From positions 43,583,095 through 43,647,094 of the forward strand of contig JAWZYU010000028.1 in assembly GCA_038380435.1 (NCBI GenBank): a stretch of 64,000 nt of DNA, read 5' to 3'. Origin of the DNA: Ryuthela nishihirai. Taxonomy: Eukaryota; Arthropoda; Arachnida; Araneae; Heptathelidae. Under the pieces are notes generated by a model. It made no database searches. It was not told the origin of the DNA and saw nothing but the letters and a program-made list of their open reading frames with translations. The stretch's first letter is position 1; each line of letters opens with the position of its first letter. The position numbers and the translations under genes are program-made. This document shows, in pieces, positions 9,905-20,412 of this stretch.

Positions 9905-10382
9905 ATTAATGTATAATGAAAGCTCATTACCAAGTCAAATGGGGCGGTGGTGGCTCAGTCGGTAGCGCGCCAGACGTAATCTGCAGTTCCCAGGTTCGAG
10001 TCCCAGCTGGATCAGCGTTAAGACTTGTCTCCGCAAAGTTCCCCGACCTGTCCACGGTCAGTAGGGGACACCGATGGGCTTGGAAAGGCCGCCGTCCGTC
10101 GGATTGGACGTTAAGCCGTGGCTCCGTGTGAGGGAGAGCCATACCCTGTGCACGTTAAAGAACACGCTGGATAGCCTTGACGGGAGGCTACCATCTGTCT
10201 CCCAACAGCTGTTCCAGTGGGTTCCCTCCCCCAAACTCTGAGCCTTCGGGGTCCATGTGACCTGGCCATTTTACACATGGTGTGCAAAAAAGTGCCGCTC
10301 AGAGGTAAAACAACCAAGTCAAATACCCGTAACCACGGTTACGGGTATTTGACTTGGTAATGAGCTCTCATTATACATTAAA
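9905..10382. repeat. About 90-bp palindrome split by a SINE-A
   Basis: Taking out the SINE at 9941-10312 and one TSD joins 9905-9940 to 10325-10382. The result is a nearly perfect palindrome with arms of about 45 bp, loop AC and a single mismatch. Inner arm sequence is ACCCGTAACC/GGTTACGGGT and outer is TAATGTATAATG/CATTATACATTA. It could be a fold-back element or a cruciform-prone site. Confidence 0.82.
9941..10312 (+). mobile_element. SINE-A copy with TSD, inside a palindrome
   Basis: A full-length forward copy from GGGGCGGTGGTGGCTCAGTC to AGAGGTAAAACAACC. It is flanked by the 12-bp direct repeat ACCAAGTCAAAT (9929-9940 and 10313-10324), which lies in one arm of the enclosing palindrome. 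The insertion therefore postdates the palindrome. Confidence 0.93.
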
Positions 10383-10395
10383 TCTCCAGTTTATT

Positions 10396-10725
10396 AGGGG
10401 TGTTTTACCTCTGAGCGGCATTATGTTTGCACCCAAATGGCCAGGGTGCAAACATAATGCCGCTCACAAAATAATAAGAAAGATTAAAATGGCCAGGTCA
10501 CAAAAATTCCAAGGGCTCAAAAGGTTAGGGGGAGGAGACCCATTGATTAGCTGTTAGTAGACAGATGGTAGGGAGCCACAGCTTAACGTCCCATCCGACG
10601 GACGGCAGCCTTTCCAACCCCATCGGTATCTCCTTTCTGACCGAAGGTTGTGGGGGGGGGGGGAGGTATCGCAGTGATAGATCTCAAAGCTAGTGCAGTT
10701 AGGATCACATAGAGTTCGGTGTTAT
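10396..10725 (-). mobile_element. Rearranged SINE-A copy with fold-back tail
   Basis: The reverse-strand tail (GTGTTTTACCTCTGAGCGG) runs into a 22-bp perfect inverted duplication (10413-10434 and 10444-10465, spacer AAATGGCCA). A 28-bp segment identical to 10892-10919 follows, and SINE-A then resumes at GGCCAGGTCACA. The rest (CTTAACGTCCCATCCGACGG, CCTTTCCAACCCCATCGG) is diverged and the head is degraded. Confidence 0.8.
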
Positions 10726-10731
10726 GTTTGA

Positions 10732-10802
10732 ACTTCTGAGTCTTTGTGACTTGGACATTTAGCCCATTGTGGGCAAAACAAAAGTGCCGCTCAGAGATAC
10801 AA
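10732..10802 (+). mobile_element. SINE-A 3' fragment
   Basis: Only the last part is present: GTCTTTGTGACTTGGACATT, TAGCCCATTGTG and AAGTGCCGCTCAGAGATAC. It is an opposite-strand neighbour of the previous copy. Confidence 0.75.
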
Positions 10803-12139
10803 GAAACTTAACCCTAAATAACACTGAAGTTTCTGTAATTTTTAAACCATGTACATTTAGAAAAAAATCTTCTTAAACAATAAAAAAAAAACTCACAAAA
10901 TAATAAGAAAGATTAAAATTCCCTCTTTCTTAAAAGGATGGCATCTTTTCCCCACCTCTTTCAATCCACTTCTGTTTCCGGTGGAAGTCGATTTCCGGCC
11001 TACGTCACGGAGTGTTCCTTCTGAAATGATTGCTTGTTCTTCACTCTCGTGCATTAGAGATCACGTGGTGTGCGCGTGCGGTGGGCGGTAGTGGCGGCGG
11101 GGTGGAGCTAAAGAGGGCCGCATGCATCATCACAAACGAGGGGCTATTTAGAAAAGCCCATGAATTATCCATTTGTACTCCTCCCTTATTACTTATCAAA
11201 TTCTTTAGACTTTGTCAGAACTTGTTATTTGTCAAAAGAGATTGTGGGAGGGGGGGGGGGGAAGAATGGGTTGGGGGGAATGTGTGTGGGGAGAGCGCAT
11301 ATTTATGCAACAAAGTAACAGCCTCGGGACAGCTTAGATGAGAAGGAGGAGGAGGAGGAGGAAGAGAAGGAGCATGATAACATTCATCCGGCATCTTCTC
11401 TCCATCACGCGTTTCTCTTTCTCACTTGAAACGTTAATGGAATAAAAGACAGAAGGTGAAAAAAAAAATGGCAGTAAGAGTAAGAAGAAGAGAAAGAGAA
11501 ACGATGGTAGTAGAAGATGTCGCCTGGACGTAAAGGCGGCTGGAAAATAAGACACGTTACAGTTGAAAAGTGAGGAGCGTCATCTAAGATCCATTTACCG
11601 ATCTTGGGCATCTCTGTTCTTTGACATTCCCCATTGTGTGTGTGCGACTTTGCGTCTAATGTAGCATCTCTCGTATCGCAGTCACTGGGGAACATTAGAC
11701 TCCATTATCTCTGTTCGGAAGAGGAAAGTCGCGCTCACCGTATCACAGAGACAACTGTAAGAATATAATATGGACGCGAGATGCGCGGGAAAATATGTCT
11801 GTGACACAGTCATTTCCTCGGGAGCTGTTAAAGGTGAGGAGGGCAGTAAGAGGGTGCGCACGTCTGTATCTCTCCGTGCACCGGAATCAGTCATTTGGGT
11901 ACACACATAACTCAACACACAAGAAGAGATGGGAGTTCTTTTCTGGGCACTTTAACTAAGGCCGTTCATCATTACAGTGAGGTAGATGAAAAAGCTCCGG
12001 GGTTTAGAGAGGGGAAGAAAAGATTCAGAAATGTTTATGCTGTTCGTTCATTAATCTTGATTCTTTCCGTTATGATATCCTCTCTCCTACCCTTTCAGTG
12101 TTAAATGGTGTTTACGTTTTACCATTATCTTCAGTGGCT
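10803..12139. other. No recognised gene; GGA-rich patch
   Basis: The source-like copy of the 28-bp repeat is at 10892-10919, and a (GGA)n patch lies at about 11345-11370. Open frames of 70-100 codons on both strands have no recognisable domain, and several are low complexity. Confidence 0.4.
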
Positions 12140-12164
12140 AGAGGCAACTCAGTCAGAGGTATGT

Positions 12165-13850
12165 CAGCCTGCTAACTTGAGGTTTGTAGGCTAGAGAGTG
12201 TAGTTCAATGGCTCTTTGGACTGCTAACTTGAGGTTTGTACGCTAGAGAGTGTAGTTCAGTGGCTCGTTGGACTACTAACGTGAGGTTTGTAAGATAGAG
12301 AGTGTAGTTCAGTGGCTTGTTGGACTGCTGACTTGAGGTTTGTACGCCAGAGAGTGTAGTTCAGTGGCGTGTTCGACTACTAACTTGAAGTTTGTAGGAT
12401 AGAGAGTGTAGTTCAGTAGCTTGTTGGACTGCTAACCTGAGGTTTGTACGCTAGAGAGTGTAGTTCAGTGGCTTGTTGGACTGGTAGCATGAGGTTTGTA
12501 GTCTAGAGAGTATAGTTCAGTGGCTTGTTGGACTGCTAACCTGAGGTTTGTAGGCTAAAGAGTATAGTTCAGTATCTTGTTGAACTTCTAACTTGAGGTT
12601 TGTAGGCTAGAGAGAATGGTTGTGTCTTGCTGGACTGCTAATTTGAGGTTTGTAGGCTAGAGAGTATAGTTCAGTGGCTTGTTGGACTGCTAACTTGAGG
12701 TTTGTACACTAGAGAGTGCAGTTCAGTGTCTTGTTGGACTGCTAACTTGAGGTTTGTACGCTAGAGAGTATAGTTCAGTGGCTTGTTGGACTGGTAACTT
12801 GAGGTTTGTAGTCTAGAGAGTATAGTTCAGTGGCTTGTTGGACTGCTAACCTGAGGTTTGTAGTCTAGAGAGCATAGTTCAGTGGCTTGTTGGATTGCTA
12901 ACCTGAGGTTTGTAGGCTAGAGAGTATGGTTCAGTATCTTGTTGAACTTCTAACTTGAGGTTTGTATGCTAGAGAGAATAGTTCAATGGCTCGTTGGATT
13001 GCTAACTTTAGGTTTGTAGGCCAGAGAGTGTAGTTCAATGGCTCGTTGGACTGTTAACTTGAGGTTGGTGGCTAGAGAGTATAGTTCAGTGGATAGTTGG
13101 ACTACTAACTTGAGGTTTGTAGGATAGGGAGTGTAGTTCAGTGGCTTGTTGGACTGGTAGCTTGAGGTTTGTAGTCTAGAGAGTATAGTTCAGTGGCTTG
13201 TTGGACTGCTAACCTGAGGTTTGTAGGCTAGAGAGTATAGTTCAGTATCTTGTTGAACTTCTAACTTGAGGTTTGTAGGCTAGAGAGAATAGTTCAACGG
13301 CTCGTTGGATTGCTAACTTTAGGTTTGTAGGCCAGAGAGTGTAGTTCAATGGCTCGTTGGACTGCTAACTTGAGGTTTGTGGCTAGAGAGTATAGTTCAG
13401 TGGCTAGTTGGACTACTAACCTGAGGTTTGTAGGCTAGAGAGTGTAGTTCATTGGCTTGTTGGACTGGTAGCTTGAGGTTTGTAGGCTAAAGAGTATAGT
13501 TCATGGCTTGTTGGACTGCTAACCTGAGGTTTGTAGGCTAGAGAGTATAGTTCAGTATCTTGTTGAACTTCTAACTTGAGGTTTGTAGGCTAGAGATTAT
13601 AGTTCAGTATCTTGGTGAACTTCTAACTTGAGGTTTGTAGGCTAGAGAGAATAGTTCAATGTCTTGTTGGAGTGCTAACTTGAGGTTTGTAGGCTAGAGA
13701 GTATAGTTCAGTGGCTTGTTGCATTTCTAACCTTAGCAATTTTATCTTGTAGGCTAGAGAACAGCAGTTCAATGACGTATTCGAATGCTAGCCTTAGCAA
13801 CTTGAGATTTCAGACTAGAGAGCAGTTCAGCGGCGTATTGTACTACTAAC
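12165..13850 (+). repeat. 52-bp satellite array with higher-order pattern
   Basis: About 32 head-to-tail units of about 52 bp. The core is CTAACTTGAGGTTTGTAGGC, then TAGAGAGTGTAGTTCAGTGG, then CTTGTTGGACTG. Variants recur in order: the block CTTGTTGAACTTCTAACTTG with its next three units occurs near 12938 and again near 13248, about 310 bp (six units) apart. The variant GGTAGCTTGAGG recurs at roughly six- to seven-unit steps. No spacers or coding frame. Confidence 0.95.
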
Positions 13851-14404
13851 CTGAACTAGTCATAGTGTGTTAGGCGCGTAACCTGAGTTTTTAGCGTAGA
13901 TGGTAAATTCATAAGTAGAGTGTTAGAGTGGTAACATAAATCTACATGGTTGTGGCAATCCATTCTGTAATTTCCAAATATTATGTGTTTTTCCAATACT
14001 TATGTGGCTATCAATCTGAGGTTTACCGATATCTGTGGTACGTCAGACAATTAATCTGACTTTTCAGGCACATCATTCGCAACCTAATGAGTAGCATGTA
14101 AGACTGGTAACCTGAATATGCCTGTTGGAGGAACACATTGAATAGACTATCAGGTTGGTTTGTGAGTTTGCACACTCTAAGAAACGATCTCTTAGAATAT
14201 GGTAGCCTCAGTGTGCAGGTTGGAACAACATGTCGAGTAGAGTGTCAGCATCTGCATTTGTAGACCAGAGGCGATTCATTGAGCAGTATGTCATAATGAA
14301 AACATGAGCCTGAAAGTTCGATAAAGCTCATTCACTGATAGATCAGATTGGTAACTTAAATCTGCTGGCTGGAGGAATACATTAAGTAGAGTGTCCAACA
14401 TTTG
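13851..14404 (+). repeat. Decayed edge of the 52-bp satellite
   Basis: Past 13740 the units become irregular but keep pieces such as CTAGAGAGCAGTTCAG, GCTAACCTTAGCAA, GTAACCTGA and TAGAGTGTC. Such decay toward an array edge fits homogenisation acting only in the core. The segment ATTAAGTAGAGTGTCC at 14381 recurs at 14761 beyond a SINE-A insertion. Confidence 0.6.
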
Positions 14405-14757
14405 GGTTGGGTTGTTTTACTTCTGATTGCCACTTTTTTGCACACAATGGGCTAAATGGCCTGGTCACAAGGACCCCGAAGGCTCCTTGTGAAGAAAGGT
14501 TGAGGGAGGGGACCCACTGGAACAGCTGTTGGGAGACAGATGCTAGCCTCCCGTTAAGGCCATCCAGCGTGTTCTTTAACGTGCACAGGGTATGGCTCTT
14601 CCGCATACGGGGCCAAGGTTTAACGTTCCATCCGACGGACGGCGGCCTTTCCAAGCCCATCGGTGACCGTGGGTATGGCGGGGAGTTTTGTGAAGATAAG
14701 TCTCAACGCTGACCAGCTGGGACTCGAACCTGGGAACTGCAGATTACGAGCCTGGAG
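14405..14757 (-). mobile_element. SINE-A copy in the satellite edge
   Basis: The reverse-strand copy lacks the last ~30 bp of the tRNA head (A-box end). It is bracketed by a 24-bp near-duplicate starting ATTAAGTAGAGTGTCC (14381-14404 and 14761-14784, two mismatches). The repeat is longer than usual for this family, so it is either a long TSD or part of the surrounding tandem repeat. Confidence 0.85.
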
Positions 14758-14784
14758 CAAATTAAGTAGAGTGTCCGACATCTG

Positions 14785-15194
14785 AGATCTTGGAACCTTC
14801 TCCTGTTATTGGTCTAGTGGCCAAGTTTCAAATTACTTAGCATTAATAGAGCTTTTGCAATAGGGTAAAGTCTTGTCCTTTTCCAACTTTAGCGCCTTAT
14901 GAACGGTAAAATGTAAAACTATGAAGATTTTTCGAGATATATGAATACTGATATTTCTTTAGTAATTATCTAACCCAAAAAGAAATTTTCAACTAGAAAC
15001 AAAACAGTTGATTGTCTAGAGACGTAGGACAAAGTAAATGAAAAAACCATAACGCCTTAAAACAATAATTTTGCGCGAATAACACATCTTTAGCGCTCAA
15101 CAAAATAACGGGAAATATTATTTGGGTTGAGAACTTTTAAGTGAAGTCTTTCACTCTCCAAGTAAACTTCGAAGGAAAGAATTATTTCAGAAGG
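14785..15194. other. No recognised feature
   Basis: AT-rich sequence with no supported gene or repeat. Confidence 0.4.
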
Positions 15195-15478
15195 TTGGGT
15201 TGGGTTATTTTTACCTCTGAGCGGCACTTTTTTGCACATCATGGGCTAAATGGCCAGGTCACATGGACCACGAAGGCTCAGAGAAGGTTGGGGGAGGGGA
15301 CCCACTGGAACAGCTGTTGGGAGACAGATGGTAGCCTCTCATCAAGGCCATCCAGCGTATTCTTTAACGTGCACAGGGTATGGCTCTCCCGCACACGGCG
15401 CCAAGGGTTTACGTCCCATTCTTTCCAAGGCCATCGGTGTCCCCTACTGACAGTGGGCAGGGCGGGGAATTTGGCGGA
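15195..15478 (-). mobile_element. SINE-A copy, head missing, internal deletion
   Basis: Tail and central block are near consensus. The segment CCGACGGACGGCGGC between CGTCCCAT and CTTTCCAA is deleted. The copy ends after GGGCGGGGAATTTGGCGGA, so the tRNA head is absent. Confidence 0.88.
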
Positions 15479-15650
15479 ATTTCGGAAGGAAAATCATGAT
15501 AAAAACACAGCACACTTTTGAAATAACAGAGTAAAGAAATTAACGTATATAAAGAGAGCCACTCTTAATATGATAGCTTTTGGTCTTTTCATAACTTCCC
15601 AAAGCTTAATGCTTGGGTCGAACGGACTTTAGATGCTCTTGACAGTGTGT

Positions 15651-16041
15651 GGGGGCGGGGGTGGCTCAATCGGTAGCGCGCCAGGCTCGTAATCTGTAGT
15701 TCCGAGGTTCGAGTCCCAGCTGGGTCAGCGTTGAGATTTATCTCCGCAAAATTCCCCGCCCTGCCCACGGTCAGTAGGGGACATCGATGGGCTTGGAAAG
15801 ACCGCCTTCCGTCGGATGGGACGTTAAACAGTGGCCCCGTGTGTGGGAGAGCCATACCATGTGCACGTTAAAGAACACACTGGATGGCCTTGACAGGAGG
15901 CTACCATCTGTCTCCCAACATCTGTCCCAGTGGGTCCCCTCCCCCAACCTTCTCTGAGCCTTCGGGGTCCATGTGACCTGGCCATTTAGCCCATGGTGTG
16001 CAAAAAAGTGCCGCTCAGAGGTAAAACAACCCAACCCAACC
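15651..16041 (+). mobile_element. SINE-A copy, full length with TSD
   Basis: The copy has the head GGGGGCGGGGGTGGCTC, all blocks, and the tail GTAAAACAACCCAACCCAAC. Flanking repeats TGACAGTGT (15640-15648) and TGACGGTGT (16042-16050) differ at one base and are taken as the TSD. Confidence 0.92.
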
Positions 16042-16050
16042 TGACGGTGT

Positions 16051-16380
16051 TATTCTGTTTTATGGTTTTTTTAATTAAACGTTTGTGGTATTTAAGGATC
16101 CCGTTAAAAAGGTTGAAGGAATACCCTAAACCTCCTCACCCAAAAACAATTGCGATTAAAATACTACACAGCCTAACTTATATCCGAAATGAAAGCTACT
16201 TATGTGGAAGATATTGCCGGCCAGATCATATCATGTCCCTTACTTTCTGTCTCGGAAAAGAGATGGAGGAAAATTCTCTCACGGAGTCTGTCTTATTTAG
16301 TTTTATCCAGAATGAAAGACGGTTACGTTGGGTCTGTCATTTACTCAACAGTAAGACCCGAATAATACCGGGCAATAAGA
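16051..16380. other. No recognised feature between two SINE-A copies
   Basis: A long frame on the + strand (15993-16505) crosses this stretch but starts and ends inside SINEs. It is a chance frame rather than a gene. Confidence 0.45.
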
Positions 16381-16758
16381 GGGCGGGGATGGCTCAGTCG
16401 ATAGCGCGCCAGGCTCATGATCTGCAGTTCCTAGGTTCGAGTCCCAGCTGGGTCAGCGTTGAGATTTATCTCGGCAAAATTCCCCGCCCTGCCCACGGTC
16501 AGTAGGGGACACCGATGGGCTTAGAAAGGCCACCGTCCGTCGGATGAGACGTTAAGCCGTTGTCCCGTTTGCGAGAAATCCCTACCATGTGCACGTTAAA
16601 GAACACGCTGGATGACCTTGACGGGAGGCTACCATCTGTCTCTCAACATCTGTTCCAGTGGATCCCCAACCTTCTCTAAGTCTTTGGGGTCCTTGTGACC
16701 TGGCCATTTAGCCCAAGGTGTGCAAAAAAGTGCCGCTCAGAGGGAAAATAACCCAACC
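16381..16758 (+). mobile_element. SINE-A copy, full length with TSD
   Basis: The copy runs from GGGCGGGGATGGCTCAGTCG to AGGGAAAATAACCCAACCC. Flanks CGGGCAATAAGA and CGGACAATAAAG match at 10 of 12 positions and are probably an aged TSD. Confidence 0.9.
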
Positions 16759-16794
16759 CGGACAATAAAGTTTTCTAGTAGTAAATTGAAGTCA

Positions 16795-17012
16795 TTGTTT
16801 TGACCTCTGAGCGGCACTTTTGGGAACACAGTGAACTAGACGGTCAGGTCGCAAGGGACCAGAGTAGACTGAGGAAGGAAATCCACTAAACAGCTGTTAG
16901 GAGACAAATGGGATTTTCTCGCCAACACCACTTAGTGGGCTCATTGACGTGAACAGGGTATGGCTCATGCCACAAGGGACCACGTTCTAATGTCCCATAC
17001 GATGGATAGTAT
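16795..17012 (-). mobile_element. Old SINE-A copy, head missing
   Basis: Readable pieces are TGACCTCTGAGCGGCACTTT, CAGCTGTTAGGAGACA, GAACAGGGTATGGCTC and TGTCCCATACGATGGA. It is heavily diverged and truncated. Confidence 0.7.
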
Positions 17013-17016
17013 TTTT

Positions 17017-17265
17017 TAAAACTCTGAGCGACCCTTTTTTTGCACACAATGGGCTAAAAGACCTGGCCACAAGGGATCCCGAGGGCTGAGAGAAGTTTGG
17101 GAGAAGGGTCCCATTGAACAATTGTTTGGAACTTAATGGAATCCTCCCGTCAAAGCCCACGTAATATGTTCTTTAAAGTATACAGGGTACGGTTCTCCCA
17201 CACATGGAACCACGGTTTAACATTCCATCCAATGGATGGTGACCTTTCCAAGCCCATCGCTGCAT
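17017..17265 (-). mobile_element. Old SINE-A copy, head missing
   Basis: A second diverged reverse copy directly following the previous one: CTCTGAGCGACCC, TGCACACAATGGGCTAAAAG, TTCTTTAAAGTATACAGGG and CCTTTCCAAGCCCATCG. Confidence 0.72.
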
Positions 17266-17439
17266 ATGTTCATAATTTTATTGACTTTCGTGTGCTTAGA
17301 TTCTTCTAATACGGCTGTGTTTTAAAAATTTATTATTGTGTTACAATAATTGCAATTCTTTACAGAGTATTTCTAATAGTAATTCTGAAGCCACCAAAAA
17401 TCGCACACTTATCCAGCATCCACTAATCCCCATCGTAGG

Positions 17440-17812
17440 AGGCGAGGATGGCACAGTCGGAAGGGCGCCAGGCTCCTAATCTGCAGTTCCCAAGTTCGAG
17501 TCCTACTTCAGTCAGTATCTCTTCAAAATACTCGCCCTGCCTTCGGTTGCTAGGCGACACCGAAGGCATTGGAAACTCCGCCGTCCGTTGAATGGGAAGT
17601 ACAGCCGATGTTCCGTATGCGGGAGAGAGCCATATTCTATGCACGTTAAAGAATACGCTGGATGGCCTTGACGGGAGGCTACCATCTGTCTCTTAGAAGC
17701 TGTCCAGTGGGCCTCTTCCCCGCAACCTTTTCTGGGCCCTCAGGTCCTTGTGACCTGGCCATTTAGCCCATTGTGCAAAAAATTACCGCTCAGAGGTAAA
17801 GCCACACCCAGC
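17440..17812 (+). mobile_element. SINE-A copy, full length, diverged
   Basis: The head is AGGCGAGGATGGCACAGTCG and the B box is in AAGTTCGAGTCC. The central block and the tail ACCGCTCAGAGGTAAAGCC are present. Substitutions are scattered throughout. Confidence 0.85.
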
Positions 17813-18010
17813 TCTCGGTCAGTAGGGGACACCGATGGAATTAGAAAGGTCGCCGTCTGTCGGGTCGGACGTTAAGCCGTGATTGCTTGTGTTAGAGAGA
17901 GCCATACCTTGTGCACGTTAAAGAATACGCTGGATGGCCTTGACGGGAGGCTATCGTCTGTTAACAGCTGTGGGTCTTCTTTGATTCTTTGGGGTCCTTG
18001 TGACCCGTCA
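17813..18010 (+). mobile_element. SINE-A copy, 5'-truncated
   Basis: It begins at CTCGGTCAGTAGGGGACACC and continues through the central block to GGGGTCCTTGTGACCCGTCA, then stops before the tail motif. Both ends are incomplete. Confidence 0.78.
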
Positions 18011-18095
18011 TTTTTTTCCATATTTTACCGCATTCCTTTATGCTTTGTCCTACTCTTCAACGCAACCCAGAAATCACTTCCTCTAATGCTCACAC

Positions 18096-18447
18096 TGGAG
18101 TGGGAGTGGCTCAGTTGGTAGCGCGCCAGTCTCGTAATCTGTAGTTCCCAGGTTCGAGTCCCAGCTGGGTCAGCGTTGAAATTTATTTCCGCAAAATTCC
18201 CCGCCCTGCCGCCGTCCATCGGATGGGATGTTAAGCCGTAGTAGCTCCGTGTATGGGAGAGCCATACCCTATGCACGTTAAAGAACACGCTGGATGGCCT
18301 TTGACGGGAGACTGCCATCTGTCTCCCAACAGCTGTTCCAGTGGGTCCCCTCCCCCAACCTTCTCTGAGCCTTCGGGGTCCATGTGACCTGGTCATTTAG
18401 CCCACGGTGTGCAAAAAAGCACCGCTCAGAAGTAAACCTACCTAACC
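18096..18447 (+). mobile_element. SINE-A copy, full length with small deletion
   Basis: The head is GGAGTGGGAGTGGCTCAGTT, with near-consensus body and tail. The GGTCAGTAGGGGACACC block between CCCGCCCTGC and CGCCGTCCATCGG is missing. Confidence 0.88.
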
Positions 18448-19080
18448 TGATGCTAACACAGCAAAAAACAAACAAAACTGCTGAGCCGTATCTAAAAAAA
18501 GAAGACCGCCATTGCGGAATCTAAATGCAGAAGCCATATTTCATACCAATTCCTGTCAATCATGTTGTAAAAGCGGGGACGAGAAAAAAAAACCGCCCAA
18601 CTGTCTCGCGTCTGAATGAAGGGCAGCGTTCTCGTATTTGCGCGATGGACATCACAAACAACCAATCACAGGCCCGAGCAGGGTGTGACGCGTCGCACGT
18701 GACCAGAAGTTGAAAGCCGTGTTTGATGAAGTCGGATTTATGTGATGTCCCGTAATGTCTGTAGTCATGCAAAGACTAAATATGTCAGAAAATGTTGAAG
18801 GTGAATTCTAAAATACAGAACGTAAAAATAGTTCTTTTTTTTCGGTGGACAATAAAAGCGATCTTTTCTTTCCTGAGCTAGACCGGCTAGACACACCTAC
18901 GTATACAGCGTTAGTATTGCTGTGATCACGAGCCAACAGAAAGCACGCGATTTGATTTATTTGTGCCTGTACTTTACGGTTCTACGGAGAGTTGTTATTG
19001 TGCTAAGGAGCAATTGAATGGCAGTACTTAGCAAAAAGTGATGGTTGTGTGAAATGAAACGTATGAGACATTAAAGAATT
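18448..19080. other. No recognised feature
   Basis: Apparently unique sequence. Opposing frames of 60-70 codons near 18525-18772 overlap each other and carry no recognisable domain. Confidence 0.4.
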
Positions 19081-19464
19081 CGGTTGTTTTACCTCTGAGC
19101 CGCACTTTTTTGCACACCATGGGCTAAATGGCCAGGTCTCAAGGACCCCGAAAGCTCAGAGAAGGTTGGGGGAGGGGACCCACTGGAACAGCTGTTGGGA
19201 GGCAGATGGTAGCCTCCCGTCAAGGCCATCCAGCGTGTTCTTTAACGTGCACAGGGTATGGCTCTCCCGTACACCGGACCACGGCTTAACGTCCCATCCG
19301 ACGGACGGCGGCCTTTCCAAGCCCATCGGTGTCCCCTATTGACCGTGGGCAGGACGGGGAATTTTGCGGAGATAAATCTCAACGCTGACCAGCTGGGACT
19401 CAAACCTGGGAACTACAGATTATGAGCCTGGCGCGCTACCGACTGAGTCACCCCCGCCCCAGAC
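19081..19464 (-). mobile_element. SINE-A copy, full length, near consensus
   Basis: The copy runs from GGTTGTTTTACCTCTGAGCC to the complement of the head (GACTGAGTCACCCCCGCCCC). I could not find a clear TSD. Confidence 0.9.
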
Positions 19465-19609
19465 GCTAAGGAAAGAGCATCGCATAAAGCGAGACCTTAT
19501 CAAATGGTGAAAGAATTTCCGTGTACCAGATGAAAGGTCAAATTAGGAACTCGAAGGAAAAACTTTTTTCATGGGAATAGGTTGGATAGTTTTACCTCTG
19601 AATATGAGA

Positions 19610-20412
19610 GGGTGTGTTGGGATTAGTTGGTAGCTCACCAAGATCGTAATCTGCAGTTCCCGGTTCGAATCACACCTGGGCTAGCGTTGAGATTTATCTC
19701 CGCTTAACCTGTACCCTGCCCTAGGTCAGTAGGGGACACCGATGTGCTTGGAAAGGCCGCCGTCCATCGGATGGGACATAAAGCAATGGCTCCGTTTGCA
19801 GGAGAGCCATACCTTGTATTCGGGTTAAGGAACACGCTGCATGGCCTTCACACGAGGCTCCTTATGTGTCCTAAGAACAGTTCAATGTGGGGCAGGATGG
19901 CTCAGTCGGTAGCGCGCTAGGCTCATAATCTACAGTTCCTAGATTCGAGTCGCAACTGGGTCACCGTTGAGATTTATCTCCTCAAAATTCCCCGCCATGC
20001 CTACGGTCAGTAGGGGACCCCGATGGGCTTGGAAAGGCCGCCGTCAGTAGAATGGGACGTTAAGCCGTTGCCCCGTGTGCGGGAGAGAGAGACCCTGTAC
20101 ACGTTAAAGAACACGCTGGATGGCCTTGACGGGAGGCTACCATCTGCCTCCTAACAGCTGTTCCAGTGGGTCCCCTCCGCCAACCTTCTCTGAGCCTTTG
20201 GGGTCCTTGAGACCTGGCCATTTAGCCCACGGTGTGCAAAAAAGTGCGGCTCAGAGGTAAAACAACCCAGCCAACTGTTCAGTGGTTCTCTTTCTTCTAT
20301 CATTCTCTGAGACATCCGAGATTTTGTGATCTGGTCATTTAGCCGCAATTTAGCCCATATTTTTTAGCCTGTTATTGCAAAAAAAAAAATGCCCTCAGAG
20401 GTAAAACAACCG
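19610..20412 (+). mobile_element. SINE-A host copy, interrupted by SINE-A
   Basis: The head and centre (19610-19887) continue at 20285-20412 with the 3' part (CATTCTCTGAG, GATCTGGTCATTTAGCC, CCCTCAGAGGTAAAACAACC). It is split by the copy at 19888-20272. Host divergence exceeds that of the insert. Confidence 0.8.
19888..20272 (+). mobile_element. SINE-A copy nested in SINE-A, with TSD
   Basis: A full-length forward copy from TGGGGCAGGATGGCTCAG to AAAACAACCCAGC. The flanking repeats AACAGTTCAATG (19876-19887) and AACTGTTCAGTG (20273-20284) match at 10 of 12 positions and come from the host's AACAGCTGTTCCAGTGG region. Confidence 0.88.

Noticed and set aside
11345..11555. 73-codon frame over the GGA/CCT patch
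   Set aside because: Leu/Phe-rich low complexity from a trinucleotide repeat.
12165..13850. Regular repeat array as a possible CRISPR
   Set aside because: Units are contiguous, about 52 bp, variable along their length and without spacers. The context is eukaryotic; it is a satellite.
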